Shown: positions 15,140 to 24,192 of the stretch, piece after piece
Layout of the letters: the number at the start of each line of letters is the position of its first letter
Position numbering within the stretch: the first letter of the stretch is position 1
Assembly (NCBI GenBank): GCA_017540945.1
Contig: JAFYAB010000108.1
Location: 1 to 31,400, forward strand
Length of the DNA stretch: 31,400 nt
Direction of reading: 5' to 3'
DNA from: Oscillospiraceae bacterium
Lineage (GTDB): Bacteria > Bacillota_A > Clostridia > Oscillospirales > Oscillospiraceae
Made by a program: the position numbers and the translations under genes
Notes under the pieces: generated by a model
Seen by the model: the letters and a program-made list of their open reading frames with translations, nothing else
The model's database searches: none
Told to the model about the DNA's origin: nothing

Positions 15140-17101
15140 TCAGACGTTGTTTTCGTTCTCCGCCGGGGTCTCGGCCTCCGCGGAAGCGTCGGTTTTTTCC
15201 TTCTCCTGCTTCTCCAGCTCCGCGAAGCGGTCAAAGATGGACTCGGCTTCGGCTTCGGGGATGGGCTCGCCCTTCATACAGGCGTTGAACTGGGATCGGG
15301 TCATGGTGTCGTGCTCGATCAGATATTGGGCTACAGCCTCCAGCCTGTCGTCGTGGTCCCGCAGGATTTGCTCGCAGAGCTCGTAGGCCCGATCAATGAT
15401 CCGGCGCACCTCGTCGTCGATCTTGCCGGCGGTCTGGTCGGAGTAGGGCCGGGTGCGGCCGTAGCTCATGCCCACAAAGATCTCCTCGTCGTCGCCGTAG
15501 CGGACGGTGCCCAGGGCGTCGGACATGCCGTAGCGGGTCACCATCTCATGGGCAATGGAGGTGGCGGCCTGGATGTCGGCGGCGGCGCCTGTGGAGATAT
15601 CGTCCATTTTCAGGCTCTCGGCGATCCGGCCGCCCAGGGCGGAGACGATGCGCTCCGTCATCTCGGAGCGGTTCATGCCGTCCTGATCCTCCTCGGGCAG
15701 AAACACGGTCATGCCCCCTGTGGGACCCCGGGGTATGACGGTGACCATCTGCACCGGGGAGTGATGGGGCAGATACCAGGCTGCCACGGCGTGGCCGGCC
15801 TCGTGATAGGCCGTGAGTCGGCGGGTCTTCTCGGAGACCTTGTGGCTCTTCTTCTGGGGGCCGTAGCTGACCTTGAGCATAGCCTCCTCCAGATCCTCCA
15901 TGAGGATGCAGGGCCGGTTGGCCCGGGCGGCCAGCAGAGCGCCCTCGTTCAGCAGATTCTCCAGATCCGCGCCGGTGAAGCCCACGGTGGCCCGGGCGAC
16001 GATGTGCAGATCCACGGTGTCGGCCAGGGGCTTGCCCCGGGCATGGACCTTCAGTATTTCTTCACGGCCCTTGCAGTCGGGCTTGTTGATATAGATCTGG
16101 CGGTCAAAGCGGCCCGGCCGCAGCAGGGCGGGATCCAGAATGTCCTTCCGGTTGGTGGCGGCCATAACAATGACGCCGGTGTTGCCGGTAAAGCCGTCCA
16201 TTTCCACCAGCAGCTGGTTCAGGGTCTGCTCGCGCTCGTCGTGTCCGCCGCCGAGGCCGGCGCCTCTGTGACGTCCCACGGCGTCGATCTCGTCGATAAA
16301 GATGATGGCAGGCGCCATCTTCTTGGCCTGATCGAAGAGGTCGCGGACACGGCCCGCGCCGACGCCCACATAGAGCTCCACAAAGTCAGAGCCGGAGATG
16401 GACAGGAATTGGACGTCCGCCTCGCCCGCCACAGCCTTGGCCAGCAGGGTCTTGCCGGTGCCCGGAGGGCCCACCAGCAGCACGCCCTTTGGCACCTTGG
16501 CCCCCAGGCGGGTATATTTGGCGGGATCCCGCAGGAACTCTACGATCTCCTGAAGCTCCGCCTTCTCCTCCTCGGCGCCCGCCACATCGGCGAAGGTCAC
16601 CTTTTTGTTGGACTTGCCGATCTTGGCGTTGGCCTTACTGAATTTCATGGCGTTGCCGGCGCCTCCGCCCATCCGGTTCATCATGACGATCATGATGACG
16701 ATGGTGATGCCGCCCATCAGGAGGATCGGCAGCAGACTGGTCAGCAGCCAGGCGCCCTGGGACTCCGGCAGCACGTCGTACTCCTTCAGGGTCCCGGCCT
16801 TCAGCTGTTCGGCCACGGTGTCGCCCAGGTCCTGATAGAAGAGGGAGAAATCGTAAAGCTGATACTTCACGATCTTCTGACCCCGGAACTCCTCCCGGAG
16901 CTGCATCTTCAGGGTGTTGCTCTGGATTTCAAAGGCCTCGACCTTTTCCTCCTTGAAGAGGGTGATCACGTCGGAGTATTTGATATCCACGTTGTTGGCT
17001 GCGTTGAAGAGCTTATACATGGCAAAGAGCATCAGCAGCAGCAGGACCACATAGATCAGGACCGGGCCGCGGCGGGATGTCTGCGGTGTTTTCGAATTCA
17101 T
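15140..17101 (-). CDS. ftsH: ATP-dependent zinc metalloprotease FtsH
   Basis: FtsH is a membrane-anchored hexameric AAA protease that removes misassembled membrane proteins and regulatory proteins. The 653-residue protein has membrane helices at about residues 14-34 and 119-141 around an extracytoplasmic domain. The AAA domain follows: Walker A GPPGTGKT 211-218, Walker B IIFIDEID 266-273 and a second-region-of-homology arginine segment RPGRFDRQ. The protease domain carries the zinc motif HEAGH at 433-437. The ATG at 17101 has AGAGGAAG upstream. It follows tilS by 37 bases; hpt, which usually lies between tilS and ftsH in Bacillota, is missing here. The C-terminus ends in a variable acidic tail. 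Confidence 0.97.
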   Translation of the reverse strand: MNSKTPQTSRRGPVLIYVVLLLLMLFAMYKLFNAANNVDIKYSDVITLFKEEKVEAFEIQSNTLKMQLREEFRGQKIVKYQLYDFSLFYQDLGDTVAEQLKAGTLKEYDVLPESQGAWLLTSLLPILLMGGITIVIMIVMMNRMGGGAGNAMKFSKANAKIGKSNKKVTFADVAGAEEEKAELQEIVEFLRDPAKYTRLGAKVPKGVLLVGPPGTGKTLLAKAVAGEADVQFLSISGSDFVELYVGVGAGRVRDLFDQAKKMAPAIIFIDEIDAVGRHRGAGLGGGHDEREQTLNQLLVEMDGFTGNTGVIVMAATNRKDILDPALLRPGRFDRQIYINKPDCKGREEILKVHARGKPLADTVDLHIVARATVGFTGADLENLLNEGALLAARANRPCILMEDLEEAMLKVSYGPQKKSHKVSEKTRRLTAYHEAGHAVAAWYLPHHSPVQMVTVIPRGPTGGMTVFLPEEDQDGMNRSEMTERIVSALGGRIAESLKMDDISTGAAADIQAATSIAHEMVTRYGMSDALGTVRYGDDEEIFVGMSYGRTRPYSDQTAGKIDDEVRRIIDRAYELCEQILRDHDDRLEAVAQYLIEHDTMTRSQFNACMKGEPIPEAEAESIFDRFAELEKQEKEKTDASAEAETPAENENNV

Positions 17102-17134
17102 TCACTTCTTCCTCTCTGTCGAGATTGGGTGCAG

Positions 17135-17162
17135 GGTATCAGGCGCCAGGTATCAGGCTGAT
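17135..17162 (-). repeat. 7-base array overlapping the tilS stop
   Basis: Consecutive heptads GGTATCA, GGCGCCA, GGTATCA, GGCTGAT run through the last codons and the stop of tilS, encoding its final residues. Read on the other strand the unit is CCTGATA-like, as at 24193-24213. Confidence 0.65.
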
Positions 17163-18473
17163 AACCAAAGCTTGTTCATTTTGCGCTGCGAGGTATGCGG
17201 GATCTGCGCCAAGATGAAAGACGGCGACGGGTTTTCCGTCCAAGGTCAGAACCGGCAAAGAAGCCCGAAGGCGGGCGGGGAGCTTCCGGTCGATCATCAG
17301 CGCCTTGAGGCTCTTGCCGCCGCCGGAAAGCCTGAGCCGGTCGCCGGGTCTTCTGCCCCGGACCTTCAACTCATGCGCGGCTATCATATCATACTTCAGC
17401 GCAAAGGTGGTAAGGTTTTTTTTGCTGAAATTTGAATTTTTTGTAACGAAGCAGCGGATCCTTCCCTGCTCGCCGGGCAGGACCGTGTCGCCGGGGATCC
17501 GGAGACTCAGCTCCGGCAGGGGGGCGGGCTCCGCCTCGCCTCCCAGGAGCAGCCTGTCATATTCCCTGCGGGCCCGCAGTCCGTCGGGCAGGTCCAGCCG
17601 GGCGGAAGGCCCCGCCCGCAGCAGTTCCTCCAGGGAGCGGACGCAGACCGCGGAGGGATTCTCCACACCCAGAGACCAAAGGGCGCTCACCAGCACCCGC
17701 CGCCGGAGCACCGGGTCCAGGGCCAGAAGCCGTTCACAGGACCAGCCCTCCCCTGCCCGGCAGTCCTCCGCGGCCCGGGCCGCCAGGCGGGACAGGTATT
17801 CGTCCTCCGCCCGGACCAGAGCAGCGGTACGGCCCAGCGTCGCGGACAGCGCGGGATTCTCCGCTCGCAGCAGGGGCAGGACCCGGTGGCGCAGACGATT
17901 GCGCAGGCAGTCGTCGCACTCGTTGCTGCTGTCCTCCATGTGGGGCAGACCCTCCCGCTCCAGCAGGGCCCCGATCTCCGCCCGGCTGCAGCTCAGCAGG
18001 GGGCGCACGATCCGATCCCGTTTGGGCGGGATCCCGCCCAGGCCCCGGAGGCCTGTGCCCCGCAGCAGGTGGATCAGCAGGGTCTCCGCGTTGTCGTCGG
18101 CGTTGTGCGCCGTGGCCACAAGACCGGGAGCTGTCCCCAGCAGGAATTCGTAGCGCAGGACCCGGGCGGCCTCCTCCAGGCTCTCTCCGGTCGCCGCCGC
18201 CCGGGCGGGAGCGTCGCCCCGGCCCAGGGTGAAGGGAACTTCCCAGGAGGCGCAGAGCTCCCGGCAGAAATCCGCGTCCCGGTCTGCCTCGGGGCCCCGG
18301 ATACCGTGGTGAAAATGGGCCGCCCGAAGGGTAATCCCCAGCCGGTCCGCCAGCCTTCGCAGCACCCAGAGCAGCGCCACGGAATCCGTCCCGCCGGAGA
18401 GGGCCACGGTCAGGTCGTCGCCTGCTTCCAGCAGAGCGTTCCTCCGGATATATCGAAGCACCTTCTCTTCCAT
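17139..18473 (-). CDS. tilS: tRNA(Ile)-lysidine synthase
   Basis: TilS attaches lysine to C34 of the CAU-anticodon isoleucine tRNA so that it reads AUA. The 444-residue protein has the N-type PP-loop SGGTDS at residues 26-31, the HHG-containing segment (HFHHGIRG) soon after, and a C-terminal domain with the conserved RRPGDRLRLSGGGKSLK stretch. The start is put at 18473 (MEEKVLRY); an ATG six codons earlier lies inside the 7-base array and its codons would be repeat-derived. Its C-terminus is also encoded by a 7-base array (17135-17162). It stands between dnaB and ftsH on the same strand. Confidence 0.94.
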   Translation of the reverse strand: MEEKVLRYIRRNALLEAGDDLTVALSGGTDSVALLWVLRRLADRLGITLRAAHFHHGIRGPEADRDADFCRELCASWEVPFTLGRGDAPARAAATGESLEEAARVLRYEFLLGTAPGLVATAHNADDNAETLLIHLLRGTGLRGLGGIPPKRDRIVRPLLSCSRAEIGALLEREGLPHMEDSSNECDDCLRNRLRHRVLPLLRAENPALSATLGRTAALVRAEDEYLSRLAARAAEDCRAGEGWSCERLLALDPVLRRRVLVSALWSLGVENPSAVCVRSLEELLRAGPSARLDLPDGLRARREYDRLLLGGEAEPAPLPELSLRIPGDTVLPGEQGRIRCFVTKNSNFSKKNLTTFALKYDMIAAHELKVRGRRPGDRLRLSGGGKSLKALMIDRKLPARLRASLPVLTLDGKPVAVFHLGADPAYLAAQNEQALVISLIPGA

Positions 18474-18508
18474 AAAATTCTCAATTCTCAATTTTCAATT
18501 CTCAATTA
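18474..18508 (-). repeat. 7-base array between dnaB and tilS
   Basis: Five consecutive heptads (AAAATTC, TCAATTC, TCAATTT, TCAATTC, TCAATTA) fill the whole gap and include the dnaB stop codon. On the coding strand this places GAGAATT units where the tilS ribosome binding site should be, giving only a weak GAG. Confidence 0.8.
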
Positions 18509-19855
18509 TTCCCCGTGGATCGTGTCCAGGTCGGAAAAGGAGAAGAACTGCGGCATCCACTGGACCTTGACGGTACCGGGCTCGCCGCGGCGGTTCTTCG
18601 CCACGATGCACTCGCAGATATTCCGCTCGGCGGTGTTGGGATTGTAATAGTCGTCCCGGTAGAGCATGATGACCTGATCCGCGTCCTGCTCGATGGCGCC
18701 GGATTCCCGGAGGTCCGAGAGCAGAGGCCGCTTGTCGGTGCGGCCCTCGGCGGCACGGGACAGCTGGCTCAGGCAGATGACGGGGACGTTCAGATCCTTG
18801 GCCATGATCTTCAGGGCCCGGGAAATCTCCGCCACCACGTTGACCCGGTTCTCTGCGCTGCGGCTGTCCTTGTCGGCCCGGGTCATCAGCTGGAGGTAAT
18901 CCACGATGATGAGCCCCAGGTTGTCCAGCCGGCGGCAAAGGGCGTTCATCTCCGTGACGGTTATGGTCGGATTGTCGGAGACCCGGATATCCGTCTGGGC
19001 CAGGGCCGCGGAGGCCACGCCGATCTTCTCCCAGTCCTCCGGCTCCAGCTTGCCGGTCGAGAGCCGGTAGCTGTCCACGGAGCTTTCGCAGGACAGAAGG
19101 CGGGAGGCCAGCTGCTCCCGGGACATCTCCAGAGAGAAGAAGGCCACGGTCTTTTTGGTGGTCTTGGCCACGTTCATCATGATGTTCAACGCCAGGGTGG
19201 TCTTGCCCATGCCGGGCCGGGCGGCGATGATGACCAGATCCGACGGATTGAGTCCGTTGATTTTCTTGTCCAGATCCCGCAGACCCGTCGGGGCTCCGGG
19301 AAAGTCGCTGTCGGACTGGGAGAGCTCATTCAGATGGGAGAAGAGCTTCACCATGATGGTGCCGATCCGCTCCAGCTCATCGTCGGCGTTGCCCCGACGC
19401 AGGCCGAAAACCTTTCGCTCGGCGTTATCCAAAATGGCGGAGGCCGTCCCCTCCTCCTTGAGGGCCATCTCGTTGATGTCCACGGCGGTCTTGGACAGGG
19501 CCCGCAGCAGGGCCTTGTCCCGCACGATGTTGGCATAGTGCTTCACATTGGCCGCCGTGGGGGTGATCTCCATGAGCTGACGGATGTAGCCGGGGGTGGC
19601 GGCCTCGTCGTAATAGCCGTTCTCCTTCAGCTTCCCCAGTACCGTCACCACGTCGATGGGCAGAGAGTAGCTGAACATCCGGTAGATGGTCTCGTAAATC
19701 TCCTGGTTCTGCCGCAGATAGAAATCCTCGGGCTTCAGAATCCCCACCACGTCCCCCACGCAGCGGCTGTCGATCAGCATGGAGCCCAGGACGGACTGTT
19801 CGGCCTCCAGGGATTGGGGTAATTGTTTATTCAAAAGATCATCAAAATCGGCCAT
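18506..19855 (-). CDS. dnaB: Replicative DNA helicase DnaB
   Basis: DnaB is the hexameric helicase that unwinds DNA at the replication fork. The 449-residue protein has the N-terminal primase-interacting domain (PQSLEAEQSVLGSML) and a RecA-like core with Walker A RPGMGKT at 213-219, a FSLEMS segment and Walker B LIIVDYLQLM. The C-terminal DNA-binding region SDLRESGAIEQDAD and arginine-finger region follow. No intein is present. The ATG at 19855 is the family start. It follows rplI, as in many Bacillota, after 136 bases containing a heptad element. Confidence 0.96.
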   Translation of the reverse strand: MADFDDLLNKQLPQSLEAEQSVLGSMLIDSRCVGDVVGILKPEDFYLRQNQEIYETIYRMFSYSLPIDVVTVLGKLKENGYYDEAATPGYIRQLMEITPTAANVKHYANIVRDKALLRALSKTAVDINEMALKEEGTASAILDNAERKVFGLRRGNADDELERIGTIMVKLFSHLNELSQSDSDFPGAPTGLRDLDKKINGLNPSDLVIIAARPGMGKTTLALNIMMNVAKTTKKTVAFFSLEMSREQLASRLLSCESSVDSYRLSTGKLEPEDWEKIGVASAALAQTDIRVSDNPTITVTEMNALCRRLDNLGLIIVDYLQLMTRADKDSRSAENRVNVVAEISRALKIMAKDLNVPVICLSQLSRAAEGRTDKRPLLSDLRESGAIEQDADQVIMLYRDDYYNPNTAERNICECIVAKNRRGEPGTVKVQWMPQFFSFSDLDTIHGE

Positions 19856-19874
19856 GGCGATACCCCTTCGTTTG

Positions 19875-19984
19875 TGCAGAGTGAAGCGTGAAGCGTTGCG
19901 GTATCGCTTCGCGATAATCTGGACCCCGTTTTTCCAATCGGAGATTTGAAAAAATACCGAAACGATTCACTATTCACGATTCCT
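19875..19984. repeat. Inverted 7-base tandem arrays between rplI and dnaB
   Basis: The left arm has GAAGCGT heptads (about 19876-19896) followed by TGCGGTAT. The right arm, read on the other strand, has GTGAATA, GTGAATC followed by GTTTCGGTATTTTTT. Each arm thus carries a GTGAA heptad array plus a CGGTAT flank, as in the element at 13534-13643. No gene is visible in the gap. Confidence 0.75.
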
Positions 19985-19991
19985 TATCAGA

Positions 19992-20438
19992 TCATTGTTC
20001 CTTGACGTCCACCTTCAGGACAGCGTCGATGCCGAAGCCCAGCTTGACCTTTACAGTGTAGAGACCCACGGTTTTGATGGTCTCATCAATGACGATCTTG
20101 CGTTTATCCAGCTCGATGCCCTCCTGGGCCTTCAAGGCGTCGGAGATCTCCTGGCTGGTGACGGAGCCAAAGAGTCGGCCCGCGCCGCCGCCCTTGGCGA
20201 AGACGGAGAGGGTCATTTCCCGGAGCTTGGCGGACAGGACCGCGGCTTCCTCCCGAGCGCGCTGCTCCTTCTCCCGCTTGGCCTTGTCATTCATGCGCAT
20301 GGTATTGATATTGTCCACAGTGGCCTCCTGGGCCAGCTTCCGGGGAAAGAGGAAGTTCCGGGCATAGCCGTCGGAGACGTTGATCATCTCGCCCCGCTTG
20401 CCTTGGCCGCGTACGTCCTGCAACAGGATCACTTTCAT
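19992..20438 (-). CDS. rplI: 50S ribosomal protein L9
   Basis: L9 binds 23S rRNA and reaches outward from the L1 side of the 50S subunit. The 148-residue protein is full length. The N-terminal domain has the family signature [13 protein letters not shown] at residues 25-37, followed by the long connecting helix rich in Lys, Arg and Glu (about 40-75) and the C-terminal domain with [16 protein letters not shown] precedes the ATG at 20438. It lies 28 bases after gdpP and is probably co-transcribed with it, as in many Bacillota. Confidence 0.97.
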   Translation of the reverse strand: MKVILLQDVRGQGKRGEMINVSDGYARNFLFPRKLAQEATVDNINTMRMNDKAKREKEQRAREEAAVLSAKLREMTLSVFAKGGGAGRLFGSVTSQEISDALKAQEGIELDKRKIVIDETIKTVGLYTVKVKLGFGIDAVLKVDVKEQ

Positions 20439-20466
20439 ATCTGAAAACTCCTTTCATTCGTCAGTT

Positions 20467-22443
20467 CTACATCTCAATAAAATAGTTGTCGATCGAAGCC
20501 GTCAGCTTCTCCTTCGCCTCTTCCATGCTGACGCCCCGAAGCTGAGCGCCCGCGGTGGCCGCGTTGCCGCCGCCGCCCAGGGGCTCCAGGATCACCTGGA
20601 CGTTGACCGTGCCAATGGAACGGGCGGAGATGAAGACCGCGTCATTCTGAAGATAGAGGACAAAGGCGGTACGGATGCCGTCGATGCTCAGCAGCTCGTC
20701 TGCGGCCTGGCCTGCCAGCGCCCGGTTCACCTGGTAGTCCGCGCAGGTGATGGCGATGCAGTCCCGGTAGATCTTCGCCGCCTCGATGATCCGGTAGCGG
20801 CTGACGGTCTCCTCCAGGCCGCTCTGAAACAGGCGCTTCACGTCCACCGGATCCACGCCCTGATAGCGCAGGAAGGCGGCGGCCTCGAAGGTCCGGCTGT
20901 TGACCCGGACCGTGAAGCCCTTGGTGTCCAGCACAATGCCGGCCATCAGCGCCGCCAGCTCGCAGGGCAGGATGGACTTGGCCTCCACGGTGTAGGTCAG
21001 AAGCTCCGTCACCAGTTCGCTGGCGGAGGAGGCGAAGGGCTCGTGAAGGTTCAGAGCGGCGTTGGTGATGTAGTCCGCGGCCCGGCGGTGATGGTCGATG
21101 ACAGCCACCCGGTTCATGGACTCCAGCAGCTCCTTGCTTTCCACCTGTTCAGGCCGGTTGGTGTCCACCACGATCAGCAGGCTCCTGGCGTCCGCCAGCA
21201 GCAGCGCGTCCTGACCGGAGAGGAAGACGTCCTCGTACTGCTGCTCCGCATGGATCAGCTTCAGCAGCTTGGGCGCGGTGCTGGCGGCCTCGTCCACCAC
21301 GATATTGGCCTTCTTGCCCAGACTGCGGCAGAGGGCCACCACACCGCAGGCGGCGCCGATGGAGTCGGCGTCGGCATTCCGGTGCCCCATCAGGAAGACC
21401 CGGCTGGCCTGTTGGATCAGGGCGGTCAGAGAGGAGGCCATGACCCGGGACTTGACCTTGCTGCGGCGTTCGGCCTCCACGGAACGACCGCCGTAGAAGC
21501 TGAAATCGTACTTGTCCTTGATGACGGCCTGGTCGCCGCCCCTGGATAAAGCCATCTCCAGGGCCAGGGCCGCAAAATCGTAATTCTCCTGGAAGCCGAC
21601 GCCGTCCTTGCCCACGCCGAAGGAGATGGTGGCGGCGATGCCGCTGGGATTCGTGACCTCCCGGGCGCTTTCCAGCAGGGAGAATTTTCCCTCGGTGATG
21701 CGGAAAAGGTCCTTGGCTTCAAAGATGAAGAGGAAACGGTTCCGCTCCAGCCTGCGCAGCAGGCCGCCGATCTTCTCCGCCCAGGCGCCGATGCGCTCGT
21801 TGAGCGCGGCGTTGAGATTGGAAACGACGCTGTCGGTCAGGTTGTTGGTGAGTTCGTCGTAGTTGTCGATGAGGATGATGGAAACCACCGGCCGGGAACG
21901 GATGTATTCGTCCCGGGTGTCCAGCAGATCCGTGCTGTCGACCCAGATCAGCTGGGCCACGCTGTCCTTATTGTTCTCCCGCTTCGGAAGAAAGCCCAGG
22001 CAGCGGAAGCGCCGCTCCCGGAACTGGACCTCGTCCGGGGCCTCGATCAGGCCGGACTTGAGCCAGTCCAGCTTCATCTCCGGCAGCACCGCGCTGATCC
22101 GCTGGCCCACCTTGGATTCCACCGTGTTCAGGGCCTTCTGGAACTGACGGTTGTGCCAGAGAATCTCTCCGTCCTTCAGGAACACCTCGGCCATAGGCCA
22201 GGGGGCGGTGACGGAAACGGATTTGCTCAGATTGTCCACCGCGGTCTGAATGTTGGCGGATATGGCCTGGACCCGCCGCCGCGTGACCAGCAGATCCAGC
22301 ACCAGCAGCAGGAGCGCCGCGGCTGCGATGGCGCCCGCCAGCCAGTATCCCCGCTGAGCGGCGGCGATGCCGGCGAAGATCAGCAGCACTGCCGCGAACA
22401 CAAAGGCCTGGTTTCGCAGCTGTCGTTTGATGCTCCGTTCCAT
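20467..22443 (-). CDS. gdpP: Cyclic-di-AMP phosphodiesterase GdpP
   Basis: GdpP degrades the second messenger c-di-AMP to pApA. The 658-residue protein has two membrane helices within about residues 10-50, a PAS-like region, a degenerate GGDEF domain (about 170-300) lacking the catalytic motif, and DHH/DHHA1 domains. The DHH metal motifs are visible: GHRNADADSIG, DTNR and DHHRR. The DHHA1 motif GGGGNAATAGAQ lies near the C-terminus. The order gdpP-rplI-dnaB is a common one. The ATG at 22443 has a GGGGGG-type site upstream. I found no convincing promoter in 22444-22518, though the region is AT-rich. Confidence 0.95.
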   Translation of the reverse strand: MERSIKRQLRNQAFVFAAVLLIFAGIAAAQRGYWLAGAIAAAALLLLVLDLLVTRRRVQAISANIQTAVDNLSKSVSVTAPWPMAEVFLKDGEILWHNRQFQKALNTVESKVGQRISAVLPEMKLDWLKSGLIEAPDEVQFRERRFRCLGFLPKRENNKDSVAQLIWVDSTDLLDTRDEYIRSRPVVSIILIDNYDELTNNLTDSVVSNLNAALNERIGAWAEKIGGLLRRLERNRFLFIFEAKDLFRITEGKFSLLESAREVTNPSGIAATISFGVGKDGVGFQENYDFAALALEMALSRGGDQAVIKDKYDFSFYGGRSVEAERRSKVKSRVMASSLTALIQQASRVFLMGHRNADADSIGAACGVVALCRSLGKKANIVVDEAASTAPKLLKLIHAEQQYEDVFLSGQDALLLADARSLLIVVDTNRPEQVESKELLESMNRVAVIDHHRRAADYITNAALNLHEPFASSASELVTELLTYTVEAKSILPCELAALMAGIVLDTKGFTVRVNSRTFEAAAFLRYQGVDPVDVKRLFQSGLEETVSRYRIIEAAKIYRDCIAITCADYQVNRALAGQAADELLSIDGIRTAFVLYLQNDAVFISARSIGTVNVQVILEPLGGGGNAATAGAQLRGVSMEEAKEKLTASIDNYFIEM

Positions 22444-22518
22444 GACAACCCCCCGTTTCTTCTCTTGCCAATAGCACCTGCAATTGTATCACGTTATACT
22501 ATAACAGATAAAAACAAA

Positions 22519-22565
22519 ATATGCTACACAAAAATCAAAAAAATTTCGATTTTTGTGCAGCATAT
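22519..22565 (-). terminator. Terminator of the DUF378 gene
   Basis: An 18-bp stem with one mismatch (22519-22536 with 22548-22565) encloses an 11-base loop. On the minus strand it is followed by TTTTGTTTTTATC. It begins 25 bases after the DUF378 stop and separates it from gdpP. Confidence 0.78.
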
Positions 22566-22590
22566 CGTTTCGTCGGCAATCAGCCGGGAT

Positions 22591-22794
22591 CTATTCCGCC
22601 AGGGCCTCGCGGCGATTGCGGAACAACAGGCTGATGCACCAGATCCCGGCCAGGGCCACCACGCCGTAGATGATCCTGCTCAGCAGGGCGTCCTGCCCGC
22701 CGCCGATCCAAGCCACCAGATCGAACTGGAACAGCGCGATAAGCCCCCAGTTCAGGCCTCCGATGATGCTCAAAAGCAGAGCAATGGTATCCAT
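22591..22794 (-). CDS. DUF378 family small membrane protein
   Basis: The 67-residue protein has two hydrophobic helices (about residues 3-22 and 38-58) around a polar turn. The segment IIGGLNWGLIALFQFDLVA is the family hallmark, with a conserved G-x-x-N-W-G. Function is unknown for the family. A strong GAAGGAGG site precedes the ATG at 22794. It is flanked by a terminator on one side and a divergent gene on the other, so it is probably a single-gene transcript. Confidence 0.88.
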   Translation of the reverse strand: MDTIALLLSIIGGLNWGLIALFQFDLVAWIGGGQDALLSRIIYGVVALAGIWCISLLFRNRREALAE

Positions 22795-22888
22795 GGAACT
22801 GCCTCCTTCATTTTATGATCGTTTTCAGTATTCCCATGCGGCGGGTTTTTATTCACGGATCGTTTTTGATATTTTTTACAGTTTCCGG

Positions 22889-22917
22889 TTGCAAATTTGG
22901 AATATATTTGTTATAAT
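22889..22917 (+). promoter_or_regulatory. Promoter of the DUF1015-ispE pair
   Basis: TTGCAA (22889-22894) and a perfect TATAAT (22912-22917) are exactly 17 bases apart, 33 bases before the DUF1015 start, whose AAGGAGG site lies at 22936-22942. Confidence 0.88.
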
Positions 22918-22950
22918 TCACTTACCTAAATCCACAAGGAGGATCCTTTC

Positions 22951-24192
22951 ATGAACGCTTTCCTGCCCGCTGATATTCTGCTGCCCCGCGACGTGCCCAT
23001 GGAGAAGTGGGCGGTCATCGCCTGTGACCAGTTTACCTCCGACCAGAAGTACTGGGACCGGGTCCGCGCCAACGCCGCCGGCAGCCCTTCTACCATCAAT
23101 CTGATCCTGCCCGAGGCTGAGCTGGGCACTCCCAAGGAAGCCGAACACACCGCCCTCATCAACAGAACAATGGGCGAGTATCTGCAGAACGACGTCTTCG
23201 TATGCTATCCCCACAGTCTGGTCCTGGTGGAGCGGACTCTGGAAAACGGTTCTGTCCGCCTGGGCCTGATGGGCATGGTGGATCTGGACGCCTATGACTA
23301 CTCCACCGGCTCCGTCTCCGCCATTCGCGCCACCGAAAAGACGGTGGTAGAGCGGATCCCGCCCCGTCAGCGGGTCCGTCGGGACGCGCCTCTGGAGCTG
23401 CCCCATATCCTGATGCTGGCCGACGACCACGACAAGGTCCTGATCGAGCCCATCGCCGCCAAAAAGGCGGAGCTCAAGAAGCTCTATGACTTCGACCTGA
23501 TGGAGGGCGGCGGCCATATCGTCGGTTATCTGGTGGAGGGCGAGGAGGTCAAGGCCTTTGAGGATCGGCTGGCCGACTATACCGCCAACGTGGGCAAGAA
23601 GTACGAGGGTCTTCCCGGCGTGCCCATGGTCTTCGCCGTGGGCGACGGCAACCACAGCCTGGCCACCGCCAAGAGCTGCTACGAGGAGCTCAAGGCCAAG
23701 AACCCCGGCGTGGATCTGAGCAATCATCCCGCCCGCTTCGCTCTGGTGGAGCTGGAGAACATCCACGATCCCGCCCAGGTCTTCGAGCCCATCCACCGGG
23801 TCATCTTCAAGACCGAACCCGAGGCTCTGCTGAAGGAGCTGGAGCAGACCTGGTGCGCTCCCGGCGGCTTCCCCGTCAAGTGGTTCATTGGGGAGAAGTC
23901 CGGCGTGGTCTATCTGGACAAGGCCAAGAGCCAGCTGGCCGTGGGCGCTCTCCAAAGCTTCCTGGACAAGTATCTGAAGGAGCACGCCGGCGAGATCGAC
24001 TACATCCACGACGACGACGTGCTGATCGACCTGGCCAAGCAGGACAATGCCATCGGCTTCCTGCTGCCCGCCATGGAGAAGAGCCAGCTCTTCCGCGGCG
24101 TCATCGCCGATGGCATCCTGCCCAGAAAGACCTTCTCCATGGGCCACGCCCGCGAGAAGCGCTACTATCTGGAAGCCCGGAAGATCAAGTGA
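22951..24192 (+). CDS. DUF1015 family protein
   Basis: The 413-residue protein is a soluble member of the DUF1015 family, whose biochemical role is unknown to me. It shows the N-terminal PADILLPRD and VIACDQFTSD segments and the central GDGNHSLATAK motif, the most conserved part of the family. No signal peptide or membrane helix is seen. It has a near-consensus promoter and strong ribosome binding site, so it is probably well expressed. Its stop overlaps the GTG start of ispE by four bases. Genome neighbours of this family elsewhere often concern serine or hydroxyacid metabolism; a D-2-hydroxyacid dehydrogenase lies nearby at 25148 on the other strand, but a link is only a guess. Confidence 0.9.
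   Translation: MNAFLPADILLPRDVPMEKWAVIACDQFTSDQKYWDRVRANAAGSPSTINLILPEAELGTPKEAEHTALINRTMGEYLQNDVFVCYPHSLVLVERTLENGSVRLGLMGMVDLDAYDYSTGSVSAIRATEKTVVERIPPRQRVRRDAPLELPHILMLADDHDKVLIEPIAAKKAELKKLYDFDLMEGGGHIVGYLVEGEEVKAFEDRLADYTANVGKKYEGLPGVPMVFAVGDGNHSLATAKSCYEELKAKNPGVDLSNHPARFALVELENIHDPAQVFEPIHRVIFKTEPEALLKELEQTWCAPGGFPVKWFIGEKSGVVYLDKAKSQLAVGALQSFLDKYLKEHAGEIDYIHDDDVLIDLAKQDNAIGFLLPAMEKSQLFRGVIADGILPRKTFSMGHAREKRYYLEARKIK

Noticed and set aside
15089..17161. Long open frame on the plus strand opposite ftsH (690 codons)
   Set aside because: It is antisense to a complete FtsH with all motifs; GC-rich codon bias leaves the opposite strand open. Its composition (Gly/His/Leu/Val-rich) is not protein-like.
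18515..19822. Plus-strand open frame opposite dnaB
   Set aside because: Antisense to an intact DnaB with all helicase motifs; no family features of its own.
21600..22000. GGDEF domain of GdpP as a c-di-GMP synthase
   Set aside because: The catalytic GGDEF motif is absent, as is normal for GdpP; the DHH domain is the active part.
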